A DNA stretch of 64,000 bases from Lagopus muta (GCF_023343835.1 NC_064437.1:49550972-49614971), one strand, 5' to 3'; shown: positions 24,095 to 43,329, counted from the stretch's first letter. A program made the numbers and translations. Notes: generated from the letters alone by a model not told the origin.

Positions 24095-24250
24095 TCGTTT
24101 GCATATTTTAAAATTTATTCAAAAAAAAAAAAAAATACACCAATTAACCAGCCATTACGATGAAAGATTTATGGAATGAAATTTTAAGAATGTATTTTCC
24201 TGAATACATTCACAGTAATATGCTAAAAAGACATACAGGGATAAAGTGAT
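24095..24250 (-). terminator. ACTA2: ACTA2 3' UTR and polyadenylation signal
   Basis: Reading the minus strand, the stop codon at 24251-24253 is followed by about 130 nt and then AATAAA at 24119-24114 (TTTATT on plus), just after an A-rich run at 24121-24134 on plus. Cleavage is expected near 24090-24100. Confidence 0.7.
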
Positions 24251-29878
<5,628 letters not shown>

Positions 29879-29921
29879 CTTCTACGTCAGTGTCCTTGGG
29901 TGCTCCAAGCAGAAAACAGCC

Positions 29922-32152
29922 CTATGAAAACAGCAGGAAAAGAATAATTGAAAAAGACAAAGTGAGGTACCAGAACCACCCTGTAAGACAGAGAATGCAG
30001 TATAAAAGGAACTGACACGCAGGAGGGCTCCATGCATCAGACATAATTCAAGATATTCCATAGAACTATTCCAGTCCTGCTGCATGGGCAGACAGGTCAT
30101 TACAGCTCTGAGACAGCAAATGTTTATCTAAATTCAGTCACGGAAATCCACCGCTGGGGAGTAGATGGGAGATAAAGAAGATCGCTGGACTGACAGCTGC
30201 AAAAACAAAGGTCCCTTTGCATCATATTCAGCATGATGTCCCCTGCCTCTATCATCCTGACAGGACTGGTGCATGTAGAAAGATGATATCGTGACTTTAA
30301 AATGCAATCAAGGACAGCATGTGTTTTAAAACTGTCCATAGTATGCGCTCCATCATCATTTCAAACCAGTTAATAAGCTCCATTTGTAGAATGACAGAGT
30401 AATTTATGCTGGCTCCCTGCTTCACTAAAACAGAAATTGTTTTTCTCCTCAGGCAACAGGAAGATAACAAGGGTAATAAAAATGCTTTGAAGGTTTGTAT
30501 TAAAATCAATTATGGAACAAGCCCTGAATACTGGCACTCGAGAAGAACTATTTGCCCACAATTTATAGTGTGTTAGGGAATCACTTGACTAGCTGGGAGC
30601 TCGGGCTTCCATGCAGAGTTCAACAAATTGCAATGTGTTAACAGCTGAAGGCGACAGCTGTCTTCCAGCAGCCCAGCTAGCTCTTCGTGCAGCCGCTCAA
30701 ACCTTCTGCATGGGAATGCTGGAAGCGCAGGATGAAGCAGCAGAGGGGTCAGTAAGAGCCATGTCTGATGAGCACAGGAGCATGAGGCAACATTCAGCCT
30801 CCACAGATGGACAAGCAGGGACAGCCTCCCCCAGACTCTTCACTGCAGACCCTTCACAGGCACGAGACACAGCCGTGAGGCTGCTTCTGCAGGCTGCAGT
30901 TCTGCATGGATGTAGTAGTTCCCAGGAGAAGGCACAGAGAAGGAAATCCCACCTTGATGTACTCCAGATATTTTGTCATTATTACAAGGAAAGGAAAGTA
31001 GGTTGCAATTTTTGCATTTATTAAACTCTTGGGAAAACAGGTTCCTTATATTTAAGCATTTAGTCAATGTAGTACAATTGTTATCTAACATGAATGAACA
31101 GACTGGTTTAGACAAACCATTTCCTAATTAGGAAATATGCTTTCCAACCGTCTGTTTTTGGAACAGAGTTCGAGGTCAGGGGGTTTGCTCAAACTAATGC
31201 AGAGAATGAAATGCCAAAAATCACTTGGGGGAGGGGGGAGGAGGGAGTAGGAAAGGCTACATTTCTGAGCTTGGTGGACTCTAATGAAAACCATATTTAG
31301 TAATACAGCACAAAAAGCTGAAAAATCAAAACTGAATCATTCAGGCAGTAACTCTGCTTCCAAGGAGCAAGTTACAGCTCAGGACTGCCATGACGTGCAG
31401 TAGTAACATCCTCCAGCAGCCAAAGTCACTCAGCACTGCAGAATAAAGGAAAATATTCTCCCCAGCAATTAATACAGCATTTAGCCTCTTACTTCTACCT
31501 GCTTTACACTGAGAGACAACCAATCATGTCCCCAGCCTCCATAGCATGTTATCAGAAGAACAACTCCAGCCACAAAAGGAATGCTGGGTATAGCATGATC
31601 TTTAATAAAATGTTTGGCATTTTGCAGAACATTGTTTCATATATATCAAGACAGCAACAAATACACATGCATCCTCTTTGTGTTAGATTAGATACTGCTA
31701 TTTTGCATCTTCCAGCTCTTCTTACAGTCACATTCCAAAACACTCATGTCAGTTTAAGCTGATTTAAGAGCACCAAAGCAAAGCTGCTAAGAAATCACTA
31801 CACAGTGTTCAAATTCACCCCTTCAGGAACCCTGTTCTGTCCAAAAGTAACTCCCCAGGGGCACATGGGTTCACTTAAATTCCAGCTGTACCATGACATA
31901 GTCTGTCTTTATATTACTGTTGGAGTGTTGGTGGAATCGGCAAAATCATCAGATCCATTTCCATTTCAAAAGTGCTATAAATTAATTACAACTCAGTGTA
32001 GACTTTAAAAGCATTTTACCAATTTAATTCTAGTAAGTAATGTCTAAGCAAACTGCAGCACAGCAGTACATCCTCCTGAATAGCTTCTATTTGACATTAC
32101 TTAAAGTCATCCAGAAAAACATAAATCACACTCTCTGTTCATTGCCACTTAC
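29922..32152 (-). other. ACTA2: ACTA2 intron 1
   Basis: This intron of about 2.2 kb lies between non-coding exon 1 and the first coding exon. It contains a palindromic CArG box at 31129-31146. An opposite-strand open frame at 30611-31024 has no family resemblance and is judged to be chance. Confidence 0.75.
31129..31146. promoter_or_regulatory. ACTA2: intronic CArG box inside an 18-bp perfect palindrome
   Basis: CCTAATTAGG at 31133-31142 is a consensus SRF site CC(A/T)6GG. With its flanks the whole ATTTCCTAATTAGGAAAT is self-complementary. It lies about 1.06 kb downstream of the inferred ACTA2 start. Mammalian ACTA2 is known to need a first-intron CArG box at about +1 kb for smooth-muscle expression, so this is most likely its bird counterpart. 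Confidence 0.8.
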
Positions 32153-32195
32153 CCTGACAGTGCTTGGCTGGGGATAGCAGCTCTGGGATGGTGCA
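32153..32195 (-). other. ACTA2: ACTA2 non-coding exon 1 (inferred)
   Basis: A strong donor (CAGG|GTAAGT) begins at 32152 on the minus strand, and the start site is inferred about 30 nt downstream of the TATA box. The resulting exon of about 43 nt agrees with the short untranslated first exon known for this gene. The exact 5' end is uncertain by several bases. Confidence 0.75.
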
Positions 32196-32218
32196 CTGTG
32201 TATCCAAAAGCATCAGGG

Positions 32219-32225
32219 TTATATA
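32219..32225 (-). promoter_or_regulatory. ACTA2: ACTA2 TATA box
   Basis: The minus strand reads TATATAA in the context GGGGCTATATAACCC. Combined with the exon 1 donor and the CArG boxes upstream it fixes the promoter. Confidence 0.85.
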
Positions 32226-32257
32226 GCCCCTTCAGCTCTTCTCCTCCCACCAGCCTC

Positions 32258-32267
32258 CCAAACAAGG
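32258..32267 (-). promoter_or_regulatory. ACTA2: ACTA2 promoter-proximal CArG box (CArG A)
   Basis: The minus strand reads CCTTGTTTGG, the same non-consensus (one G in the core) SRF site known from the mammalian gene, centred about 67 bp upstream of the inferred start. Confidence 0.85.
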
Positions 32268-32307
32268 AACAGAGATGAGAGAGACAGAGCTGAAGTCTCT
32301 AACAAAA

Positions 32308-32317
32308 CCATATAGGG
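32308..32317 (-). promoter_or_regulatory. ACTA2: ACTA2 distal promoter CArG box (CArG B)
   Basis: The minus strand reads CCCTATATGG, the mammalian CArG B sequence, centred about 117 bp upstream of the inferred start and 50 bp from CArG A, close to five helical turns. Confidence 0.85.
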
Positions 32318-32373
32318 ACCTTATTACAAAAACCTCTAATCTGGGTGGCCACAGGCCCTGAGTCCCTTCCACT

Positions 32374-32418
32374 GCATTCCAATGCAGAGCTCATGAAACA
32401 GGAGGAGACTTTCAGCTG
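32374..32418 (-). promoter_or_regulatory. ACTA2: possible MCAT element and E-box of ACTA2
   Basis: GGAATG (an inverted MCAT core) lies on the minus strand at 32380-32375, about 183 bp upstream of the inferred start, and a CAGCTG E-box lies at 32413-32418, about 220 bp upstream. Both distances resemble the MCAT and E-box positions described for the mammalian promoter. These are short motifs, so chance occurrence is possible. Confidence 0.45.
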
Positions 32419-35400
32419 TATAAGATAAACACTGCAGAACTTTAGGAGACTTGCTAAAATGCAGCAAGAAAAGCATGCCCGTGACTGATACCCTCTGACA
32501 GGAAAGAGCACATGTTTGAACAAGATAGGGAGGTCCAGGCTTCCGCAGGAACATCCAAGAGATAGAGCAAAAACTGACAGAGCAGACATTTGTGATAGGG
32601 AAGGTGTTTTTAAGGAGACATTTCGCTTTTGTTAAAGCTTTGAAAAGCTTTGAATCAAAGCAATGAGAATACTTTCAGCAAGTTAACAGATGCTGAATTT
32701 TGCCACAAATTCACTTTAAAAGGTTCACACTTAGGGATACTGAAAGAAGAACCTGCTGTTGCACAGGGTTCATGGTAGGGTCTTTGAAGGCTATGTAAAT
32801 GTTCTGCTCACAGATTGTTTTTGTGCCCCTTACCATGTGATGGGTGAGAATCAATATCCTGTCTCCATCAGCTTACTTCCAAAGTACTAGGAACTGTGGA
32901 CAAGCTTCATCCTAGTGTCAGTTCCACTGATGGACAGAAGTTGTAAATTCCTATCTCAAAACACTCATAATAAAGTTGTTGAATTTCATAACCTCCAGCT
33001 AGGTTTGTCGCTGAGCGTATTTTTAGCAACTAAAGCAAAGGTTCTCAATCTACGAGCTATTTTCAGAGGACTGGATTTCTATGGCTGCAGCCAGCTGTTC
33101 TCTAGGCAGACTGTGTCTCACAAGCAGCCCCTTTCACAGTCAAAAATACATTGCCATTGAATTATTACTAGAGATCAGAAATTAGCATCCCTAAATGCTA
33201 TCACTGAAGTACTACAAATTCAAAAATGGCCTATGCACAGAAGCCAAGAAAGACACAAGAATCCAAATGAGATCCTTCCTTTGTGAGTCTTGTTGCAACA
33301 GGGAGCAGCACCATGTGTTTGCTTACGGAGTGCTGCCTAATCGAGTAGTCTTAATGTTAGAGATCTCCCATACAACCACACTGAGATTTCTTCTGCTACA
33401 GAGATTTGAGTACAAGGCAACATGTAAAGACAGCAGATAGGAAGAATTATGGACTGAAGACCAAAAGGAATTTAACTTTTAAGGAAAGAAACTCCTAAGG
33501 AATGCAATTGCTTTTGAGGCACAGATACAGAGGCTAACAAGTGTTGGATCATGAACCGTGTGAAAGCTATTCTTAATTTCAACTTTTAGCACTTGGACAC
33601 AAAAGATAATAGGTATTAAACAAATAACAACATAGAACCTACAAAGTTAAGCAATCTATTGCAGAGGATATAGAGAAATATACCTTCTTGCATACCTTCA
33701 ACAGGCCCTTAAATGACAGCCAAAAAGAAATATTTCTTTTCAAACAACATTCAAAACATAGCAGATGGAAATTATGTACTTTTCATATAGCTACATTATC
33801 AGCAAATCAGATCAAGGGGAAGAAGAATTTTTACGCAGCAAAACCCTTTAATGCAGTAACATGTCTGATTTTGAGACAAGCATTAATTAATAGAGAATGT
33901 ATAATCCAAGACTTATAGATCCAGAAGAATCCAAATTAAGGTGAAGAATTAAATGACAGAAGGTTCACTCATCCAAAAAAAACCACCAAACAACCTTACT
34001 GATGCTGTATTGGGTGCAGCATGTATGAGATTACAAAGCCAAGTAAATGCTCCTTCAGCAGGACTCCAATCAATTCACACAACATTCCTGCATAGCTAGA
34101 AATAGAGGCAACAGTTTTCTGCAGGAGACCTTTGTAGACACCATGGGAGGCAGGGGCCATGCAGATATTACAATGTTTCTTCTCTCTGTTAAACTTCATC
34201 ATATTCTGAGCAGCTCAGCCTGGTGCATATCCCAATACCAGCTGGGGCAATGGCTGCTCTGAGGAGTGGTTGTTTGGGTAGGGAGCATACGTCACTTTGA
34301 ACTACATTGCATGTCATAGGCATCAAAGATTTGGGAGTTCCAACTTTCAGGGTGCTTGTGAAAGATACAGATGACATAGAAGTTTACCCTGAGAAAGCAG
34401 TTGTTGATATGACCAAAAGTAGGATACATAGTGTTTGGAGGGACTATTTCCAGAGAGTCTGCTAGAGTTAGGACTGTGCAGACTGGAACGGGGAAGTAAG
34501 CCCAGAGACTGACTTAGCAGCAGCTGTCGATACACAGAAGCAGCACAGCAAAACTCTGAAGATGCAGAACAACCATGCCTCCAGCACACAAAGGAGAGCC
34601 AGTGCTTTGCAGACTGCTCGTCTCTGGGGTGTTACACTGTGGAAGGTACCAGGACAGGAAGGAAGGCAGGCAAACAGGTAAACTATGCAAGGAAATGAGC
34701 TCAGTACAGCTTAAGGGACATTACAAAATACAGGCATTTCTTCTCTTTATAGTGATTCCATTGCTTAAGATATGATCACAGATATTGCTAAATAAAAACA
34801 CATGGGGAAAAAAATGGCATTAATAGTTTATACCTTTCTTCTCAGCAACATAGGTCATTGCCAGAGGGGTGGGAAAGGGGAAGTGAATATATATGGCATG
34901 AGACAGGAATAAGAACCTAAATAGAACAGGGCAGAACAAGTATTCTGAGAACCAAACCTAAATGTTGGGGATAAAATCTCTGAACTTTCCTCTATGGCTA
35001 CAGACACATACCAGCTTAGCCCAGTCTGTTCTGTTCTCCAGAAAAAGAACAAATACCAAAATTCCACTCCTGAAAGCAGCCAAACTCCCCCTGTGGAGGC
35101 CACTTCCATCACCACTTTTTGTTCTCTACTTCTAAGTACTTATGGTGTTCATTTGTATGGAAACCACCAAGTGCAATTTGCCTGGTGTTTATACCCCAAC
35201 ACTCTACTTCTTTCACATCTTTCTGGCATCCATTGCTGTTTTCATGCTATTTATCTGTCCAAAATGTTGTCCATCAGAGGAGTATGTCTGGAATACGATG
35301 AGAGAAAGAAAAATAAATAGAAAAAGCAATTCTCTTGCTTTTTTTTCCAATATACTTTCCCCTGATCTTTTTTATAGCACTACTAGCAAAGCTCCCATGT

Positions 35401-38400
35401 ACAATGGCAACTTCTTTATTAACCATCTTTCAAGGTCTCAGTGGAAACTCTTAGCTACGTTTCACAAGACAAGTTCTTCGTTTTTCTGTAACTTGTGCAT
35501 ATTTTCATCTGAACAGAAAATACGCTTAGGACTGCATGCTAACAGGAGCTATATGGCTCTGCCTAGGGAACAGACTTTGACTGTCCCAAGGAATGCAGGC
35601 TCAAAAGACATGCACTAGTGTGTAGATGTCATACTTTTTTGGTAAAGAAGGGCAGAAGCTGCAGTTTTATCACAACTGCTACAGAAAACTGGGAAAAAAG
35701 TAGCTCCTTTACTCATAACATTACAACTCATTACTTTATAAGGGAAAACAGCTTCTCACATGTGCATGAAGACCTTCCTGCTTAGATCTAATTGGCTGCT
35801 TAGGAATGAGACTCTGCTAAATATGTCTCTGGCTCCTTTTTATTTGGGGATTCCTTTCATCTTCTCGGCATTAGCAGAATCCCAAAATGTTTCTGTTTGT
35901 CTGGCTTCAGGCCCTCTCTTCTATCTCACTGATAGGCTTTACACTTTTCTTCTTCCCCTACCCTCTTAAGAATGACAGGAATAATGAAGCTTTAGGGAGC
36001 AGAAATTCCTAATAACCTGATTCATTGCAGCTGTCATGCAGTGCACAGCTGTAAAGCATCAGAGCAATCGTTACCTGTCAGATACACAGACTGGCTTGCT
36101 CTACCACTGTCGGGCTCTAACATCTTATGACAAAACTGCTCGAATCATTCTCAAGACAGTAAAACATGGCAGTTTTCAATCTGCAATGTTTAGAAAATAG
36201 TTTTGTCAGTGCTGTTTGAGAGCTAAAGAATAGTGTTTGCCTGCAGGATGGGGTGATGAGCATTTTAATTCACAGTTTCCCTTCATCTTCTTAACAAGGA
36301 TCTTCCTCCATAATAACATGAAGTAAAGTTGCCCTTCATTCAAAAATCAAAGGAAAATACTCAAAGTAAAAATGAGCTAATAGCTCCCTCCCCATCCTTC
36401 TTTGATAAATAAACAGTATGTAGGAATGAGTCCTGCTGCATCAGGCTGATAACACGTCTTTGCAATTTCCTTCCATCTTAAGCAAATTCTTATGACAGGG
36501 GACAGTGATAATTTTCTTCCTATACCCTTCCAGCTTTCTTGTGAGCAGTAGAAGGATTTCCTGAGACAGGATTTTGTATCAATATCATCATGTATAATAG
36601 ATGCTGACAGATTCTTTTCCTCCAAAAATTTGCTTGATTTAAACACAGTTTTGGAGATACATCATTTTCCATGATTTGCTCTGGAAATAAGCCCTGCACT
36701 TCATCTGCAAGACACCACCCACAGCTCGAATTTCAGCTGGAGTGGACATCGCTCATGTCAGAAAGAAAACATCAGTATATGAGAAGCACAGTCAAAGGAA
36801 TGCTGTCTCCATACCAAGAGCTGCAAATCCAGCAGAGATCCTGGATCAGTACTCGGGCCACTAGCCAAGGCTGAGCACTGCCCTATTGTTCCTTAATACA
36901 GCAGCTACTCAGTAGCTAGTCCACAGTTCATGAAGACTGATCTGCCCTAAATGACACTGCATACAAGGGTTCCAGATAACATTACATCAACATGTTTCCT
37001 AAGAGTCATGAGAGAACAGATTCCCCCAGAATCAGAACTACTCTGATAATACAGTCTAAACTTGCCCAAATACAAATGACATCTTCCTACTGCATTACTT
37101 TGAAAAACAAGCACTGTACTTGTAAGAAACTCAGAACACATTACATTTGTACATGAGCAGGCAGGAAGCAGGGGTCCTTCCTCCTCTCTTCTTTCACGTA
37201 TGTTCTTAGCTCCTTAATCAACATATTCCTGTACTGGCAGCAATAAGAAAACCTAATGGCTGCATGGAAGAGAAGCCCTACCGCTAGCTCACCAAAAGAA
37301 AAGTTTCGAGATGAGCTTGTGCATTGGGAGAGATCAGATATTTCCCATCAGAAAAAAATATTCTGAAAGCAGGTTTCATAAGGCTTCTTTTTACAGATTA
37401 AGATGTGGACTCATGGCATGTCTAGTCAAATCACAGTTCCACGAGCTTCAGTGCCTCTATCAGCCAGTCAGCTGCCCCTCCAGCGAGCAGCAAGGAAAAG
37501 GACCTCTAGAGGGCAGTTCTTCCACTATTGAATTTACCAGTTCTTCTAGAGTTAGAATTTCATTTTTTCTGATCAACACACAGCTTCTTTGCATGCAGGC
37601 TCTGGCTGATAGCGAACTTTACAGTTCTCCTCAAGACAGATTTTCACAAGAAGGTACTTACCTCTCCAGATGGGCCAGCCATGGCTTCCAGCTTTTTTCT
37701 CCTGGCTCCTTGGCTGGGCACATGCAGCATAACTAGGTATCATTGCTAGGCAGGACCAGAAAAACCCGTCCTCATAGCAAATTCTTTGTCTCCTAGAGGA
37801 GTTACTCAGCACAACTAACAAACAACTCCTGAGAGTACAGTTGTACTTTTTTTTTTTTTTTTTTTTAAAGCTTACATGAGAAATAATATGTCCCAATGGA
37901 AGAATGAGCATTAAATATCAGTAAACTGAAGGACATTTGAAAACAAGTGGAAATATAAAACCAGTAAGAATGAAGTTAACACAAAGTTTTGAAAATATCT
38001 TAGGGTAAAAAGGAAATGTACTTTTGAGACCAGCATACTACTACATGGAAATATATGCACATACATAATTGTTAAAAACAATACACCAAATGCAAACACA
38101 TTTAATACATGTTTGTTTTCTGTATGAGAAAAGAGCCACGAGGCAATTCAAAGCATCGCAAAATGGACTTGGGCTATTTCATACCCACTGCAAGAGAGTG
38201 AAAGAACAGGCAGTAAAGTTAGACACATGCAGTGCAGCAGTTCTGGATGGCGCACGTCCATCCACGTAGTCCAAGACAACAGGCTGAACCATGTCCAGAG
38301 CAATTAACGCTTCTTTTTATTGGCTCTTAGAAGTGATTAAGGGGATTTTACAAAACAGGAAGAAAGATGGCTTACCAAAAATGCCAAGCATGTAACTGGA

Positions 38401-39606
38401 AAAAGTAGCCTCTTGCAAACTTGTCAGGTAAACACATTCCAACTGCCACAGCCACCACCACAGAATTGAAATAATTTAAAAAGCAAAAGGGGATATTACA
38501 ACAGATGATGAAGATGGCTTTACAAAAATTACTTCTCAAACTTTTTTTTTTAAAGAGAAATATTACAAATTCAGGTGTAAAAGATTAGTCCTAAAGTTTC
38601 TAACTTTCTAAAACATAGTATTGTTAAAAATTAGGCTAATGCAGAGTTGACATACAGATGTCTGTAAGTCTCACAAAAAGCAGTGCAGGGATGTTGCTGC
38701 TGAGTGGGTGTGACTGTGTGGGACCTTCCCTCCTCATCATTGACTATGACATTTAATGTTTTTAGCAGTGGTCTGAATGATAACAACTACAGATCAACAA
38801 AGTGTCTGCAAGTATATTTGCAACTTGCTGTAATCTATATTGCAGATCTAAAAGACGGAGTCCTCCCCTGCAGGATACTGTATATAATATGAAGCCCAGA
38901 TAATGAGATGCCTTTGCATCTCTGACCTGCACAAAAGGATTTCCACTTCTATGTGTAGGATTTTTGCTGGGTGCCACTTTGGTTGATGAAAACAAGGTGC
39001 AGACAAACACACCTGGTAAAGGGGTGCCTAACTCACTGCTGGTGGTAGGAAGGACAGAACAACACTGGTGCCATCCTCTGTCCTCTATGCAGTGTCCAAC
39101 TGCCTCTGTGACATCTCCCCACACACATGTTGGCCGCTGCCTGGGCCTAGAATAGCCACTCTTGTCCTCTGTAGTGCTCCAATCGACCGATGGCTAAAGA
39201 TGTTTGGTCACTTAGCCAGGATAAACTTACCACATAGCAGCTGTTCATATTCTGGTACATTCAGTTTGTGAACTTCTCCCCAAGTGACAACCAAGTCTCA
39301 CAAAAAGATTGAGATAGGCAGGTTTTCACCTTTGCTTTGCAGATGCATTTTGTTTACTTAAGGTAGGTCCTTCCTCTTTCTTGTCTTGTCAACTATAGAG
39401 AAGCACAAGATTATGTCATTTTTCTTTATAATAATTTGCTTGGTTTTCTGAAAGCATACCACCATTTTCCAGCCAAATGCTCCTTTTTCCTTTCCCACTA
39501 AAAGTATTTTACATGCCTACCTTTAACTATTTACTCAAATTTTCTATCATAACAAAGAATATTTTGCTGTTTTCCTTTTATGAATGTAAGAGACGGTTGG
39601 ACATAT

Positions 39607-39663
39607 ATTTCTGAAACAAACAAACAAACAAACAAAAAACCAAACCAGAAAAACAAACGAACA
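39607..39663. repeat. (AAAC)n-rich simple repeat
   Basis: AAAC tetramers are repeated from 39615 and decay into degenerate A-rich sequence. Seen directly. Confidence 0.85.
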
Positions 39664-41200
39664 AACAGAATTCTACAAAGTTTTCATTCATTCCAGCCTA
39701 TTCAAGTTCATTTTTTCACTAGAATCAATGGCAAGACAACCTCTGGCTTCATAGGGGGTGGAAAAGAGAGGACTTGGATCTGATCTGCTGGTTGTCCAGC
39801 TGCAGTCTTCTCTGACCTCAACTGCTTTTTGATGTATTTCTTAACAAGGAAAGGATCACAGGTACTGTTCTGTATTGCCCATACACATTTACTGTACATG
39901 CAGAGATTGTTACAGACACAGCTCTGCTGCACTGCACTGCAGACTGGCCTCTGTTCCACAGATGGAAAGCTAACATCCACACAATTTCACTGAGGTTATC
40001 AGGACTTCATGAATATTCCAAGTACTCACGAGCAGAAAATGATATAACATGCTTGTTCATGTTCTGTTCTTCTAGCAAGTTTAACAGCACTAAGTAAAAG
40101 ACAAGCTTTTGTAAACTTCTGTCCCAGAATTACTGTTTCTACCACACTGTCTCTGTTTTGGGTACTTCCCAGGTTTCTCTTTCTTTCAGTTCCTCGCTAG
40201 TAACTCCTTGAACAGACTTAGTAACTTCTTTCACTGCTGCAAAACACTGCTATCCAGGCATCTGAAAATGTCTGGACAGCTTTCACAGGAGGATACCAGA
40301 ACTACACACACATCTTTTGGCATCCTAATTAATCTGTCACTTCCTGTATTGTACTTAGCTGTCTTTGGGAATTCACTGACAAGTCCAAATGCTCGTACCT
40401 CTTCAACACAACATAAATCTTTCCTTTGCACTCTGATTGGTCTGCATTACGCAGCACGAACACATTGCTTAACAAAAGGAGAAAATTAACTAATTAGCCA
40501 GTCTGCAGCATAAACACATTTCTGAACTGTATATAAATAAAGCAACGTTGGGACAGTAGTGGCAGCATTAAAAACTCAGCACCACTCCCACTGCAAACAT
40601 CCTGGCCTCCTCAGAAACAAGGGCTGCAGGGGGGAGTGGGGAACAAACCACTTGGGAAAAAGGGTTTACATCTGTTTTCTTTTTTTCTGCTTACACCATG
40701 GAAACAACAGTCTGTATGAACTTAAATCTTCCCTACTTTGTTGATTTTTGGTAATTTATAGTTACACTTTGACAGACTTTTTTGCCAGATCCCTTTTTTT
40801 ACATGTAGGCCCTCTAAAGAGAAAACAGGATGGTGGGTTCTGAACCAGGTCACTCAGGAATAGAGGAGCTGTGGCTGGGAGAGCCAAGAAGATGCTCCTC
40901 GTGGTAAAAGCCCTTCAACACACCAAGCCAGGGTGGTCCAGGCTCAGCCCCATGTGAGGCACAGGGCAGAGCATCTGCTCCTCTCTGAAGCTGAGAGAGA
41001 AGGGAACCAGCCCTGCCCTGCAGAGGGCGGGAAGTCCCCTGTTAACGACACAACACATCTCGACATCCGCTTGGTGCACATGTGGTAAAATCGTAGCTTC
41101 ACTCGAGAAAACATCAAAATGACCACTGATCTCACATATGGCTCACCGAAGTGACTCAATAAGAGTGGAGAACCCTTCTGCTTGTTCCCCCTCAGGAACT

Positions 41201-41248
41201 CCCTCCTTCACCCCATCTACTCCCTCCCCCTCCTTCACCCCATCTACT
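41201..41248. repeat. tandem duplication, 27-bp period
   Basis: A 21-base unit (CCCTCCTTCA plus CCCCATCTACT) occurs exactly twice, starting at 41201 and 41228, separated by six pyrimidines (CCCTCC). Polypyrimidine-rich; no function assigned. Confidence 0.85.
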
Positions 41249-43329
41249 CTTGCAGGAGACAGGCTGGTGGCAGCAGGAGAGAGGGGGATCCCATGCAGCG
41301 TGGAAAGAATGCCATTTCAGAAATGCTTGGCTTCAAATAAGTATGTATGTGAGAAATGAGTCAGCTGAAAAGTATCACGAACATACTATCTGGGAACTAA
41401 GACTGCTACATCAAACACCAACATTACTGTATCCCTTGTTGTTACAGCCACCCTCGGAGACATACAGGATTCTAAACCCATAATTTAATTGCTGAGAATA
41501 CTGACAGAAAACAATCAACTGTTTTTTCACAGAAATATAAATTAGTCCATACTCCTTTTATCTGCTTCATGCTCACAAAAGCTCAGCTCAGAGGAGGTTG
41601 TGCAGTTGAGCACAGGGGATATGACTCATCCCTGTCACTGTATGATCTGCCCAGGCCTGTTTGTGCAGATGTGCAGTGAATGTGGGTGTGTGAGTGAGGG
41701 CAGGGAATGGTGATAGTCCACCAGGTCCAAACCTGCTCCTGCCACAAGTTTACTTTACCAACATTTTGTTCTTGATCACCTCCCTGAAGCTCAAATCCCA
41801 TTGAAAAAGCACACAGCAGTGCCTGGAGACAAACGTTCAGAGAGAGAACACTGCATCCTGTTCTCGCTCTGAAGAATGTTTGATGTTACAGAGGATGGCA
41901 AATCATATCTGAGATGCTAGTGGGAGGGATAAAATTTTCCACTTCACTGTCCCTCCCCCAAAAGAATTTTAAAGGTTAAGTGATATTAAAAACACAGGAG
42001 AGTTGGGAGCATCAGCCACCAGGCACAGTGTTATCTCCCTGTGCTAATCTCAATTGTCAGATGATATCCCACAAACAGAGCATAACGGAACAAAGCTGAC
42101 TGGAGGTCCTAAATCACAAACACACGGTATTTGTTACAGTTTTAGAAGCTGCAATCAGGAACAGTGTGCTAAGATCTTTCAAGATGTTTCTTTTAGTTTC
42201 TCCTCTCTACCATCACCTTTAATAAAACCTTTGTTAACTTTAAACACATTATGAAAATGCTTTTCCCCAGAGTGTGACTGGTTTCATGTCACTTACTACC
42301 TGAAATTAAGACAATTGCCATGCTTATTACTTCCACCTTCAGACCAACAGTTAAAAGCAAAACTAAATACCTCCTTTTACACACATTTGCCTTTTAACTC
42401 CAGACATTCCTCTACAGATATTTCTGTCTCACTGTCACTGCTAGGACTCAGCCTTGGATTTTATTTACAGTTGTAGGAAACTGTAACACAACTCAGACCA
42501 AATCATGGCCAAGCACTGTCCAAAGGAATAGGCTTAAGCACTTCGTCACTCATCCCCTGGAGGACATGTAGACTGCCTTGCACATAATCTCTAGAGCTTT
42601 TACAGTTCATCTGTTACACATTAGATAGTTAGCATTTGCTTTAAACTAAGCTTTGCAAGGAGAAAGCATGATCTCAGTAACACTATCCTCAAAAATGCTG
42701 CTAAGAGAAAAAAGCCTACCAGCAAGCCACTGAAGCTAAGCTGCCAGCTGCAAGCTCTGGATAAAGACAGAGGTCTGCAAAAGTTTCCAAAGAGATGTAT
42801 TTACAATGTTTCAGATGGTCACATAGTCAAATTTTAACTGAGCCAGTGAGACGTGCAAAATATTCGCTAAAAAGTGCAGCTTTCAGGATCTCAGCACTCA
42901 CAGTCATAGGGCACATACCCAAACGACTGGGACAGGACAGTCCCATGGCTAAAATAAAATCAATAATCAACCCTAAGATAGAAATACATCTACATTTATG
43001 GTAAGGTTATAGTGATTGGCTGTGAGAGCCACCAGGCATCCAGCCAATTTGCTTTTCCAGTCTAAAGAAATGCTCGGTTTGTTTGAAAAATGATTTTTTT
43101 TCCTGCTGTGAAGAATGCATTGACGTCATCAAACTGGGCCTGCTGAACAAGAGCCTGGAGCAGTAGTGGCATCAAGAAGCTGAACTGTGGGAGTAAGGGT
43201 ACACATCTATTTTACCTTTCAGTGCCAGGGACAGTTCCCAGGTCTTATTCATCCCCTCTAGAAGAGAACTGCTAATGGGATAAGTGACTTGTAACAAGTT
43301 TCAGTTTCCTGCTGTTTTTTTTACATCAG

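Noticed and set aside
30611-31024. 137-codon open frame antisense in ACTA2 intron 1
   Set aside because: No family resemblance, no splice sites or promoter tied to it, ends just before the conserved CArG element.
35142-35618. 158-codon open frame in the ACTA2-FAS spacer
   Set aside because: Phe-, Ser- and Cys-rich composition, no recognisable domain, no promoter or splice context; compatible with chance in 15 kb of AT-rich DNA.
37311-37736. 141-codon open frame in the ACTA2-FAS spacer
   Set aside because: No domain, signal peptide or splice context that would set it apart from chance.
39578-41250. Short tandem repeats considered as a CRISPR-like array or satellite
   Set aside because: They are simple AAAC repeats and a single two-copy duplication, with no regular unique spacers.
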